A DNA stretch of 64,000 bases, taken from Chaetomium olivaceum (Eukaryota; Ascomycota; Sordariomycetes; Sordariales; Chaetomiaceae). The DNA lies in the NCBI GenBank assembly GCA_039881045.1, contig JAYWVB010000024.1, positions 434,001-498,000 of the forward strand, written 5' to 3'. Of this stretch, positions 52,975 to 63,858 are shown piece after piece. Both the position numbers and the translations under genes were made by a program. The notes under the pieces are model-generated. The model worked only from the letters and a program-made list of their open reading frames with translations, had not been told where the DNA came from and ran no database searches. The first letter of the stretch is position 1; each line of letters begins with the position of its first letter.

Positions 52975-53599
52975 ATGCACTTTTCAACTTGCCTCGTTAC
53001 CCTCATTTCGTCCCCGCTTTTGGTGATCGCGATCCCTACCAGCAAATTGGTTGCTGGTGAGCAAACCGGCCTCCTTCTCGCAAGGCAGCAGCAACCGGCA
53101 CCTCCTCCTTGTGTCCGGATGAACCCGCCCCCTACACAGGAGGAAACAGAGGCCCGATTCAACGCCTTTGTGGAGGCTTTTGTTGGGAAATCCAAGAAAC
53201 TGGTAACGGCATTTGAATACATTGCTGAAGACTACATCGTACGCCTATCTGCGGCTTTTCAAGTCGTGTATTGTATATTCTAACTCGCGGCCCATAGAAC
53301 CACAACCCTGCGGCGCAAAACGGTTCGCAATCGGCGTGGGACATTCTGAGCCCCATCTGGGATCAGTCCTCTCATACCTACATCCGCTCTACCATCAAGG
53401 ACAATATGTCTTGGGTCAATTATAGATCTGGTGGCTTCGGGGAGGTTGTCGACCGGTTCCGGTGGGACACCGGCTGCATTGCCGAACATGTTCGTTATCA
53501 TTTAACTCACCCCATAATGCTACGGATGTCACCGTCACAATATGAAATGAGGCTAACATGGAATAGTGGGATCAAGGGGAGAAGTACCCGACCTCCTGA
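52975..53599 (+). CDS. Secreted SnoaL/NTF2-like protein
   Basis: Three exons: 52975-53238, 53298-53489 and 53567-53599, with introns of 59 bp (53239-53297) and 77 bp (53490-53566); 162 residues. A signal peptide (MHFSTCLVTLISSPLLVIA) is followed by a linker and an NTF2-like fold typical of fungal SnoaL-like polyketide-cyclase relatives: EYIAEDYI joined to NHNPAAQNG at the first splice, then WDILSPIWD and VVDRFRWDTGCIAEH joined to WDQGEKYPTS. The last exon is only 33 bp and is easily missed; without it the ORF reads into intron. Members have an alpha+beta barrel that can bind or isomerise small molecules; the function is not known. An in-frame ATG upstream at 52885 is less likely. Confidence 0.72.
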
Positions 53600-53873
53600 G
53601 CAGAGTCATCGGGTTTATCATTTCTACCTAGTTAACCGTCTAGATGATCTCACTTTGCACACCAACGATGGAATTTCGTGGGCTGAGAATTCTTATCATT
53701 GATTGTTAGCAATCACCCGGCCGCACTTTAACGATTTCAGTACCGAGGATGAAACGGAGGGCATCAGGCCGGCTGTTGATCCATTCTTTCATGCTTCAGA
53801 AGACGCTCATATATATACTCCCTGAACCTCTTGGCCTTGTTCTTATGCATATTTCACTATGCATCTCGTGAGC

Positions 53874-54626
53874 TCACCACAGGTCTGGGTCCGCTTCCTC
53901 TTTCGTCGTCGCAATTGCAACCTTGTCGTAAAACACCTGCCGGAACCCCTGAGTGCCCTTCATGCCCTTGTCATCGTGCCATCCATTCGCATAAAGACCA
54001 ACACGGAACTGGAACGGGACGTCTTCGGATACGGTTGTGGCAACGTTCTGCTCGTTCAGAACCTGTTTGTCATCAAACCACAAACGTAGAAACCCTGTAG
54101 CTTCGCTTTCCCAACGGGCTTCAATCATCACCTTGTGCCATTCCCCGGCGGTGAGCGTCACATCGAGGGGCAGTTCCTTGGTCTTTTGGTCGCAGACGCT
54201 CCCTGACTTCAACCGAGTGAACAGCTTCGTCCCCTCTGCCCAAAACATGGTGGTGGGCATGAACGTATCGCACTTGTCAAAAGGCGCGATGAACTGTGCC
54301 AAGTCGTAGCTTTGCGCGGGATCAAATTGCCAGTCAGGCGGGAGCTGGAAGGCGAATCCGTAGAACCGTGTGTCGCCGTGCTTGTAGGCGTTTAGCACGC
54401 GAACCTCGGAGTGGTAACGACCTGTGTAGGATTCGTCAAAGGTTTGCGTCATTACGAGCGCTGGCGGCTCGTCGAAGAAGACATCGGTGACCTCTTTGAT
54501 TTCCCCGTTATGCTCGGTCTGGGTGCCGCCCCAACCGGCCAAAGTTCCCCGGTTGTTGAAAATTTGCTCCGCCTGCACTGCGGGCCACGTCGTGAGCAGA
54601 GCGGAGAGAATGGTGGGGAGGACCAT
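53874..54626 (-). CDS. Glucuronan lyase, polysaccharide lyase family 20
   Basis: Single exon, 250 residues, with a signal peptide (MVLPTILSALLTTWPAVQA). The jelly-roll lyase sequence matches fungal PL20: TQTFDESYTGRYHSEVRVLN, RFYGFAFQLPPDWQFD, SYDLAQFIAPFDKC, then GEWHKVMIEARWESEATGFLRLW and QFRVGLYANGWHDD followed by QGFRQVFYDKVAIATT. Family members cleave beta-1,4-glucuronan by beta-elimination outside the cell. Length and start agree with the family. It is convergent with the SnoaL-like gene, with a 274-bp gap. A role in plant or microbial polyuronide use is expected. Confidence 0.85.
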   Translation of the reverse strand: MVLPTILSALLTTWPAVQAEQIFNNRGTLAGWGGTQTEHNGEIKEVTDVFFDEPPALVMTQTFDESYTGRYHSEVRVLNAYKHGDTRFYGFAFQLPPDWQFDPAQSYDLAQFIAPFDKCDTFMPTTMFWAEGTKLFTRLKSGSVCDQKTKELPLDVTLTAGEWHKVMIEARWESEATGFLRLWFDDKQVLNEQNVATTVSEDVPFQFRVGLYANGWHDDKGMKGTQGFRQVFYDKVAIATTKEEADPDLW

Positions 54627-55429
54627 GATTAGAAGTTTAGAACTTGTTGGATGTCGATGTTTGGAGACTCGGAGAGGATGTGGGGTTTCAAATTAATCGC
54701 TCTGAATGGTCGAAGTAAAATGGGTCTGATGGAAAGTTTGCTTAAGGACAGGGGTTTGAGAATGAGCTGCACGACTCCAAGAGATTGAAATGGTAGACTC
54801 GTCGGTCTTTATATGAATTTTGCAAATGGAATAGGCCATCCACTATTTCGTTTTCTGATCGTATTCCAACACGTTAGGGGGAATAACCAAACATAGCGAT
54901 GCCATGAAATTGCGAAGAGTTTCTGTATACGAGTGGTGTTTTGATCGAAACAGCCAAAAACAGCCAGACCCGCCCCTTTGGTTGACGCCGAGGAGTCCTG
55001 CTGAGTGAGTGGAAGCCATGAGGGCGGCCAAGCCCCACAAACTTTCTCCCCTCAAGTACGCGAAATGCGCCGCGAACGAGGGGCTGTAATATGTGCTAAC
55101 TTATGCAGCATGTCAGAAATAACAGTTCAAGGCGCTCTCGAAAAAAAAGATAGTATTTTCTACAATCGTGAGAAAGGTATATCTCCAGGTGTGGAGATCG
55201 ATTCAATTGCATTCGATTTTAATTGTCAATGGTCGATTTACATGAGATATGTCAGCAGTTTCGGTTTGCTGACACGAACAGCGCTCTCGTCCACAGGTCG
55301 CTTCCTAGAACACGGGCCGAGGTTTCATACATCGAATCAGAAACAACGGCCTTGAAGCGGCCTATGGTGAGGTAGTAATTGACCCTGGTTTGCGCGCTCG
55401 TTTGCAACCCAAAATGGCAGGCAATTTTA
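54627..55429. other. Intergenic, promoter of the PL20 gene; nothing else
   Basis: A 116-codon plus-strand ORF at 55005-55355 has no protein-like pattern. Confidence 0.45.
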
Positions 55430-56804
55430 TTAGTCAAGACTGTGTGCAGCTCGCAAAGCAATGATCGCGTCCCGATCATACTCGTGCTTCCGCTTCATTG
55501 AGTCGATGTACATGAAAGTGTGTGGGCAGCCCAAGTATCTCTTGATAGTGGCCTTGTTTCCACCAGCAACGAGTTTCATGGCATATGCCTCCCCTTCATC
55601 CCGCAGTGGGTCAACCTCAGCCGTTCGGATGAACGTATCGCAAAGGTTACTCCAGTCTGGCGCCTCGAGGGGTTCAAGCCACCAATTGGGCCACAGGCTT
55701 CGCAATTCGGGAAGCTTCTCTGGTGGCATACAGAAGCGGCCAAAGTACTTGATACGGGCCCACGGGAGCACCGGCCCTCGGTAGAACTCGTGAAAAGACG
55801 GGAAGGGCGATTCGGTATAGTACGTGTAGGTGAGTCCCTTTGTTGCCGGCGTTACGGAGGCCATACAGAGCTTCAAGGGAATACCGGCATCGCGGGCCAT
55901 GTGCTGTAGCACCAGGCAGATGTGCCCACCAGCTGAGATACCGCCGATTGAGATGGAAGCAGGGTTAATGTTGAGTGTGGTAGCAGACTCTCGAACCTAT
56001 GAATAGAGGTGAGATAAGGGTTGGTCTGGTCTGGCACGGAACATCTCACCCATTTTAAGGCATCCCACGCGTCAAGTATGCATTTGCCCCACGTGTTTTC
56101 TGTTCAAGTTATTGGTTGGACCCCCATACATTTCATAAGAAGACTTTCCTGGGAGTTGGGTTCCTTACCTGGACACAACCGATAGTCAACATCGACCACT
56201 GTGACTCCTGCCTCTCTCATGCCGAGACAAAGCGCGGCCTCCGTGTTTAGATTACCGAGAACGAAGCCACCGCCTATTCAACTCAGTTAGCGGGGACCCG
56301 TAAAAGCTTAAGTGTTAATGGGCGGGACGACTCGCCATGAAAGTTTAGATGCACAGGGTACGGCCCAAGACCGTGCCTTGTTCCATCTGGACTGTACACG
56401 CGCACGGGAATGCTGACACCGTCCTGTGATAGATACTCGGTATTGGTGACCCCTGGGTATTTCGACGTGTCAAGAGCGCATTGTGACTGATATGCCTCTG
56501 GGTGCTCACGCACATCCTCAATGGGAGGCAACAATGTAGTCTTTGGGGGTTGACTAGCCACCCGGGGCTGGGTGTTGGCAAAGTAGGTGAGAAAATCAGG
56601 ATCCAGTTTTCCAAGTATGTGTTCTTCGATCAGCTCCTCGATGTTCGCCGATTCTTGGACGGGATCGGGTTTCGTCGTCTCCTCCCCAGCGCTGCGCTCG
56701 TGTTTCATCCTTCCACTGGATACAATACCGCTGACCGCGGACGGTGCGATCGATTCACGCTCTGGAACTTGGACGTTTTCGGTCGTGGAGTCAGGGTTGT
56801 CCAT
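55430..56804 (-). CDS. HSL-type alpha/beta hydrolase (arylacetamide-deacetylase-like)
   Basis: Four exons: 56804-56336, 56273-56169, 56099-56050 and 55996-55430; introns 62, 69 and 53 bp; 396 residues. The first intron has a GC donor (CATG|GCGAGT) and ordinary AG acceptor; it is required to produce the oxyanion motif HGGGF (156-160). Catalytic residues: Ser229 in GISAGG, Asp337 (EVDPLRDEG) and His367 (CPHTF). An N-terminal stretch of about 90 residues is polar and probably flexible; there is no signal peptide. Family members hydrolyse carboxyl esters of small alcohols, and the substrate is unknown. The exon phases show the gene as ordinary fungal multi-exon, unlike the intronless esterase at 26.3 kb. 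Confidence 0.88.
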
Positions 56805-57544
56805 CGCACCAATGGATTAGCTTCAAGTTATCGGTATTGGGATGAACTTGGAGGCGAGGACGTGAGAAGCGGTTAACTTCCATTGCTAAGTACCTAAGGT
56901 AGTTACGTGGTTCAAACGCTCTGGTGGGGTTGACATCCCCACAACACCTTCCGTCAATTCCCGGTATTCATTATCCATGCACGACCAGCTCGGTTCCTTC
57001 CGTCCGATGGTTGGAGGAAGCGTGACATTGGAAATACCCGAAAGATCGGCTTTCAACGACGGCTAGCGGCGGATCGCGGTTCCCGAGACTAGTAGCAGCG
57101 GGGTTGATACACAATACACTAAGGTACGCATTACCAAGTATCGCAGTCAGATACGATATCACAACGCAAGCTTTTTAGCAGCTTTGCTAAGAGCCGTAGA
57201 TGATAAGACCTGTTTATGAGGGAGTGAGCCGGACGCGATTTAGGTACCGACGTCTGTACGTGGGGAATGTGAACTCTGGGCTCGGGCTTTCTCTAGATCC
57301 ACCGGGAAGCAGGGATGGTGTTGCATACCAAGATGGAGTCAGCATCAAGATGTACTAGTTTACGGCAATGTGTACAAATGCGGGGTTTGCTGTTCGCTGC
57401 CTCGAGAGATGAAGACTGGCTTCCTTTGAGCATCACCAACAAGGGCAACCTAATAACACGGGCTCGGCACTTGCAACAGTCATAACCAAATCACTTCCTG
57501 TATCATCAAAATATTGGACATCGGCTCAGAGCCCTCAACTCTAC
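56805..57544. other. Intergenic, divergent promoter between hydrolase and DUF1989 gene
   Basis: 740 bp; no gene seen. Contains both promoters. Confidence 0.45.
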
Positions 57545-58518
57545 ATGTCGAACCGCGATCTCAGCGCCGCTGACCGTCTTCGGGGCCGGCAACCCATCCC
57601 GGTGCCGGTCCCAGCCTATCTTCCCACCGCGGAATCACCTCTGACAGTCGACACGGCTCTTTATGACTCGGTCCAACAAGCCCCGCGTGTGCTGATCGAA
57701 AAGTTCACTCTTCCGATCCGGTCCGGCCGCGCCTGGAAAGCGCCCGCCGGAAGCATAGTCCGGATCAGCACCCCCGAGGGCCCTCAAGTGGGCGACCTCA
57801 ATATTTGGAACGCTCATAACCCTCGAGAACGTTTTTGGGCGTCGCGAACCCGGCAGCTACATGCGACACACGTATCGACTTACGACAGGTTATGGTCCTG
57901 TTTGCCATACATGCGTCCCTTGGTGACCATCATCTCGGATAGTTTGGCGTGGTATGGGGAAGATGAACATGATGGTCGCGTCCACGACCTTCTTGGCACT
58001 CGCTGCGATCCGTACATCAACACGGTTTTGAGTGGCGGAGAGTATGACTTCCATTGTCACTCCAACCTGACTCGTGCGGTATTACCTTTTGGGCTGGCCG
58101 AATCTGATGTCCACGATGTTATAAACATTTTCCAGGTAACCGGGCTGGATGCAAAGGGGAGGTACTTCATGAATCCGTGCCCAGCAACGAGCGGGGATTA
58201 CCTGGAGTTTTTAGCTGAGCAAGACGTCTTGATGGCTCTAAGTACGTTTAACTAACCGTCTCCGCATATCAGGACACACCCTGTTTAACAAGCATGATAG
58301 GTACTTGCCCCGGGGGCGACTTGTCGTTGTGGGGATTTGGTGCCGATAGCGAGAAGGAGATGATCAAGTGTTGCCGGCCCCTCAAAGTTGAAGTGTTCCG
58401 TTTTGCCGATGAAGAGTTTTTACGCAAGGCTGGTTGGCAGCCGGCCGAGCCTTCCAAGTACCAGGGGAAGCACGGAATGACTGTTCCTGAGGGAGAACCG
58501 GGCCGGAAACGTGTCTGA
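57545..58518 (+). CDS. DUF1989 / urea-carboxylase-associated family protein
   Basis: Two exons, 57545-58241 and 58301-58518, with a 59-bp intron (58242-58300); 304 residues. The DUF1989 domain is clear: VLIEKFTLPIRSGRAWKAPAG, QVGDLNIWNA, SGGEYDFHCHSNLTRAV and FMNPCPATSGDYLEF, with a C-terminal extension (CPGGDLSLWGFGADSEKE) brought in by the second exon. Bacterial relatives accompany urea carboxylase and help degrade guanidine/urea compounds; the fungal role is not established. The gene is divergent from a hydrolase and convergent with a choice-of-anchor-B protein. The start at MSNRDLSAADR agrees with a promoter-like upstream region. Confidence 0.85.
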
Positions 58519-58746
58519 GCACAGACCGGGGATAATAGGACACCTAGGGATTGAGGCAAAAGTAGATTTGTTAGTGTCCCAGACTCGTTATCTCGTTCGG
58601 GACATGCTACCTGAACTGAAATCTTATCCAATGCGTCACTCCTTCGCGCCGTGAGCCCCCGTTTGACGGCAATGTTGGCTACCTGACACAGGTAGCTCGG
58701 TAACTGAATCACCGCCCTCGGCATGTGAGCCTGCTGTATCTTCCTC

Positions 58747-60327
58747 TCAATCTTGTGCAGAGCGCTTCACAACAAATGCACCTCGATCCATAGTGTTGAT
58801 GACAATGAACCCACTAGGGAAAAACGGATAGTGACTCCATGACCCAGTAAAGGTCACATTTCCACCGCCTGGTAGATGGTCATCTTCGGGGTGAGTGTCA
58901 AAGAAAGCGACTTCCTTAATGCCTTTGCCCGTCGGATCTGACGGCACGGAACGCAGGTCGAGGATACTGAGTCCCAACCCGTAGTTGCTCTGGTAAGCAA
59001 AGCCATCCTTCACGAATTGATTGTGGTCGATGCCCTTCCGCAGACCTCTGTAATGGCCGGTTTGCTTTGGTGCTTCGAGGGAAGAGATGTCCCAAATGTA
59101 GGAGATGGGATAGCCATCTGCAGCAAGGCCTGACTTGTCGACCTCGTCGTACTCGTCATCGGCGATCAGGTATTGCTGCCATTGTGGGTCAAGCACCCAA
59201 CCCTGGTGGGTATAAACAAAACCTTCGTATGATGTGTTCGAGATGACTTTGATGTTCTCCTTGTCGCTGACATCGAAGCTGTTATTTCGTCTTAGCCAGG
59301 CTGTCCGTAGGTTTCAATGTTGTACACTTACATTGTCAACGAGTCTTCATCGTAGCCGTAGCAAATATCCCTCCCATTATACTTTTCATCGGGACCCCTG
59401 TATACAATACACTGGGCATCGTGTACATATCCGTCGGCCCCGGTGCCGCCCAAGGTCTGGGGATTCGATGGGTCGGTCAAGTCAAAGAACACAAGCCCCG
59501 CGCCAAGAGACCCATTTCTGGGTTGAAAGCCCGTTGCCACTCCGTAGTTCAACTCTTCATTAGTAACAACGTTGTGCGAGCGGCCGAGGGGAAGACCCTC
59601 GATCCAGAATCCCGTAAGATCCTCCTGGTTGTTAAAAACGACGGGACTCGAGGAGTTGACCTCGAGAAGCTTGCTCAGGTCAAAGATCTGGATACCGTGG
59701 CGTTCAGCTTCGCTTCCAATGAGGATGTAGCTTTTGTATCCTTTGATTTCGCGCCATAGGGAGATAGGGGCTGCGTCATACTGAGGCAAACGGCCAAGGT
59801 AGATAAGTTTCCCTTTGGCGCTAACCTCGGCAAAGGCGGTGCCATCTTCCTGAGCAATGGCAACAAACTCGCGGCCCTCGGGGCTTGTCCAACCCCAAGA
59901 GCCTGCTCCTCTACCGGAAGAGCTGCCGAGTTGGGCATGGGTTCTGAAGTCGAAGAGGTCGAGATCCTGGCAGCGGAAAGTGTTGACAGGATCGCCAGGA
60001 ATTAGCGCCGCCGTGCCATCCACGCAGGCCACATAGTCCGTTTCTTCGTTAAACGTCGCATATTGTGCCGAATCAAATACGCCTTGTCTCGCCATCTCAC
60101 TCCATTGTCGCTATGCCATGGTCAGTCATTGTTAGAAATGGCTCCTTTTGCACAGGGACTCGTTCGCTCCCTCCTTCATAACTCACCTCTTTTGTTGCCA
60201 TAATCCGCCCATGAACGAGACCAGGGTCGTAAAGCTCTGCTTTGAGCTTCATGTCCACCACGAGCTCTTTTGCTGATGACAGGACCGCCAGTACCGCCAC
60301 GAGAGTGGCAGTATTCAAAAGTGCCAT
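58747..60327 (-). CDS. Secreted beta-propeller-like protein (choice-of-anchor B family)
   Basis: Three exons: 60327-60187, 60110-59332 and 59278-58747; introns 76 bp (60111-60186) and 53 bp (59279-59331); 483 residues. A signal peptide (MALLNTATLVAVLAVLSSA) is followed by a long repeat-containing region with LFDFRTHAQLG, GSWGWTSPEGREFVAI, SHNVVTNEELNYGVATGF, YVHDAQCIVYRGPDE and LGLSILDLRSVPS. These are characteristic of the choice-of-anchor B / LVIVD-repeat proteins, which form beta-propellers. The function is unknown. The first intron is needed to link exon 1 to RQWSEMARQGVFDS. The mature protein has N-glycosylation sequons (NSS, NTS, NVT) consistent with secretion. Confidence 0.8.
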
Positions 60328-61711
60328 GGTGACCGGAAAGGTATTGGGAAGACAGATTCGTAACTGGCACACAGATTCCTGACAGTCCCAAGGATCTGTC
60401 GTACTGGATTATGTTCCGAGAGCCCCCGACAAGGTCGTTCAAGACAAAACGGTGTGGTGGTGGACCAGAGGGTTATCGGGGCTTTTAAAAAGCAGAAGGG
60501 GGTCCCCGTGGAATCGACTAGGGTTCGAGATGCTGTCGGCATTTGGGGTTAACCGCTCAAAGCGGCAGGTATAAAGGTAAAACGAAAGCGAGCGCAACAT
60601 GCGTTTTTTTCCGCTGGCCAAGCATGAGGCTCCTCGGGTGGGGGTAACCGTGTTTCAACAGCTACTGTGTATGCCTATGTGACCGTTTGCCCTGATTAAC
60701 AGCTCCCGCCACGCAGACGGCATTGACCGGCAGACTGGGTTGTGGTCCCTGCTAGCGGCCAATTTACGACATCACGGGGCCGCCTGACGTGACGGACTGA
60801 AGTGGAAGGTAATCTACTATGATACCAGAACTGGCAGTTGGCAAAACAAAAAGGGGGGTGAGTACCAGTACATCGTTGCTGTTGATAGTTTTTTGGTGAT
60901 AAGACAAGTTATTACCGGCAACTATCCGAGGTCCTACAACGCAAGTTACACACAAGCGAGTCTCGATCAGCGCAACGGAGATAACGCGATCATCACGCAC
61001 CTCCCCGAACGCACCTTCTGCCCCCTTCGACGTCCGGGCGCGACTGCAAGCAAAGTACCGACGGCCCAAGCACCAGAAAGGAGTGCCAGTACGAAGCAGG
61101 GAGTGCGCATGTTGGAAACATGGAATCTACTGGGCTGTGGATGACTGCTGCGTTTAAGGAGGGCGAGCTGTAATTTTTGGGCTGAGGGGTTAATACAGGT
61201 GCTGGACATGTGTCGGGGTCAGGTCGGACTTGACGCGCACAGTCGAGCGGGAGGCGACACAAACAGAATGACGAACAATCTCAAGCTCTCCCGGTGGTCG
61301 CTCGCTCTTGCTCCTCCAAGAAGCCGGCAGGCCGGCAAGTCGCTGCAAGGGAGATACCAAAATGCCACCTGCCGCCCTTGGCAGACCATCCTTTCCGTGA
61401 GTGGATGCGGGACAGGATTAGGCCAATCGAAGCACTTGTCACCCCGCGATGACGACAATGCTTACCGTGTGCTCATGGCAGGGTGGGATTCACGCTTCTA
61501 GCCAGTTAAAAGCTTTGTAATTACATATTCTCCCCTTCGCTTTCGTGGGCTGGGTCCTCCCGCAGTCCCGTGAATCAACCGTGCCGTGGCTTTTCGTCCT
61601 TGCAGAACGACGGTCCTGCACGGCACAACGGTATCCCCTCACCCAGATCCAGCGGCTCCCGACGGATTCAGCCCCGCGCTTACCTCCATCACCCCCTCTT
61701 CGCTTGCCTTC
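60328..61711. other. Intergenic with one doubtful small secreted ORF
   Basis: A 47-codon minus-strand ORF at 61110-60967 starts with a signal-peptide-like MRTPCFVLALLSGAWAV but has no further support and no homolog recognised. No other gene; the right end is the promoter of the Rieske/AIF-like gene. Confidence 0.3.
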
Positions 61712-63528
61712 ATGAAACTCGTCCTATCTGCGATTCGGAACACCTGCTCGCTTACTATCCCAAGCCGACTGCTTGTTGTATCATTTTCGAAAACAGAAAC
61801 TCGACACCTCTTTACGGCGTCGCCCCCAAAAATGTCACAGGAATACAGATTGAAGGGGGTTAGCTCGCTCGCGCTGCAGCCGGGCGAGAAGCAGGAGGTG
61901 GAGGTGGAAGGGCTCGAGGCTAAAGTGCTGCTCCTCAACGCTGGCGGAACGGTGCAAGCTGTTGGGCCAAGGTGTACCCACTACGGCGCACCCTTAGTTA
62001 AGGGTGTACTGGGGACAAACGGGAAGCTCACTTGCCCGTGGCATGGAGGTACTTGATGGTTGAGGTTTTAGCTTTGCCCCGCTTTCTGCTTGCTGACTTG
62101 GTCAATTTCATCACAGCTTGTTTCAACGCTAAAACCGGCGACGTTGAAGATGCTCCCGCTCTAAACGCTCTCCCTGTCTTCAAAACCATCGAGCGCGATG
62201 GCGCCGTTTATATCACCGGCGACGCCGAGACAATCAAGCGAGGGCACCGCACCCCCAGCTTCAAGGGTAGTGCTACCGGCGGCGACAAAACTCTAGTCGT
62301 TGGAGGCGGGTCTGGGGCGTTGGGCACCATTGAAGGCTTGCGTGGGGGTGGCTACCAAGGAGATATCACGCTAATTTCGAACGAGGGCTACCTGCCCATC
62401 GACAGACCGAAGCTCAGCAAGGCCTTGCTGACGGATCTCGCAAAGTTACAATGGAGGGACGACGATTGGTACAAGAGCCGCAACGTGGACATTGTCCACG
62501 ACGAAGTCACCGGGGTCGACTTTGCCACCAAGACAGTCTGGACCACGTCTGGGGCCAAGTTTGCTTACAATAAACTCGTGCTCTCGACTGGCGGGACACC
62601 TAGGCAGCTGCCACTTCAAGGGTTCAAGGACCTCGGCAACATCTTCACGCTCCGTAATGTCCATGACGCGAAAAGGATTGTTGGTGCCATTGGGGACAAG
62701 GGCAAGAAAATTGTTGTTATTGGGTCGTCCTTCATTGGCATGGAGATCGCCGTGGCCACGTCAAATGGGAATGACGTGACGGTTGTGGGGATGGAGAAGG
62801 CGCCGCTCAAACGAGTCCTCGGTGACAGGGTGGGCAATATCATCAGGAAAGGCGTGGAGGCTAAAGGCGTCAAGTTTTACATGTCAGCGGGTGTCGAAAA
62901 GGCCGAGCCATCCGCGTCCAACCCCTCAAACGTTGGTTCCGTTCATCTGAAGGACGGCACAACGCTCGAAGCGGACCTTGTCATCTTGGGTGTCGGTGTT
63001 GCACCCGCAACGGAATACCTCAAGGGTAACAACGCGGTCCAACTTGAGAAGGACGGGAGTTTGAAAGTGGACGAGTCCTTTTCGGTGGTTGGTCTCGAGG
63101 ACGTGTATGCGATTGGTGACATCGCGACACACCCTTACCGCGGCCCTGGTGGGGAGGGCAAGCCTGTGCGCATTGAGCATTGGAACGTGGCCCAGAACGC
63201 AGGCCGGGCTGCTGCAAGCCACATTCTTCAACCAAGCCGCACACCGGAGTTCTACACGCCGGTGTTTTGGAGTGCCCTTGGGTCCCAGTTGCGGTACTGT
63301 GGCAACACAATGGCAAGTGGTTGGGACGATGTTGTGATCCAGGGAGATCCGGAGCAAGGGAAGTGGGTGGCGTACTATGCGAAGGGAGATACGGTGGTGG
63401 CAATGGCGAGCATGGGCATGGACCCGGCGATGGCTCAGTGTGCGCAACTCATGTCACTTCACAGGATGCCTAGTAAGGCCCAGCTACAAAGCGGGTTGGA
63501 CATCTTGAGCGTTGGGCCGCCACAGTGA
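61712..63528 (+). CDS. Rieske-domain AIF-like flavoprotein reductase
   Basis: Two exons, 61712-62048 and 62117-63528, with a 68-bp intron (62049-62116); 582 residues. The first 40 residues (MKLVLSAIRNTCSLTIPSRL and on) are basic, Ser-rich and lack acids until TET, which fits a mitochondrial presequence; a shorter form starting at MSQEYRLKG (61832) is possible. The Rieske domain has ligands C88, H90, C108 and H111 (RCTHYGAPL and CPWHG). The flavin oxidoreductase follows: VGGGSGALGT, YLPIDRPKLSK, VVIGSSFIGMEIA and DVYAIGDIATHPYR, with a C-terminal interface region. This architecture is that of the AIFM3/AIF-like NADH oxidoreductases; redox in mitochondria or putidaredoxin-reductase-like electron transfer is expected. 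The intron separates the Rieske C-terminal ligand loop from the rest. Confidence 0.88.
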
Positions 63529-63858
63529 GCTTGTAGAGTTTTGCACGAATGATCAAAGCCACTTGTGTTCAGCGAGATGCACTGGGAAACTTCCGGGTTG
63601 AGCCCTAACCCTGATCATTGGTACAGATTGCCGAGTCTCATTCTGTGGGGATCGCTGGAAATTCACCTCGTGGATGTGTTAAATCTCCTCCAGCAATCCG
63701 AGTCCCACGAGTCCACGACTCGGCTGCAGCGGGCCGGCTTACGTTTCTTCGCCTTGCGATCTTTTACCACAGAAGTAATTTTTACCGCTGCGCGCGGCCG
63801 GTGCCACAAGGGCATGCTTTCATCTGGTTGCCTCTCCCGCATATCCGGATATTTCGCG
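63529..63858. other. Intergenic, promoter of the next P450 gene
   Basis: 330 bp, no gene. It separates the AIF-like gene from the P450 that begins at 63859. Confidence 0.5.
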
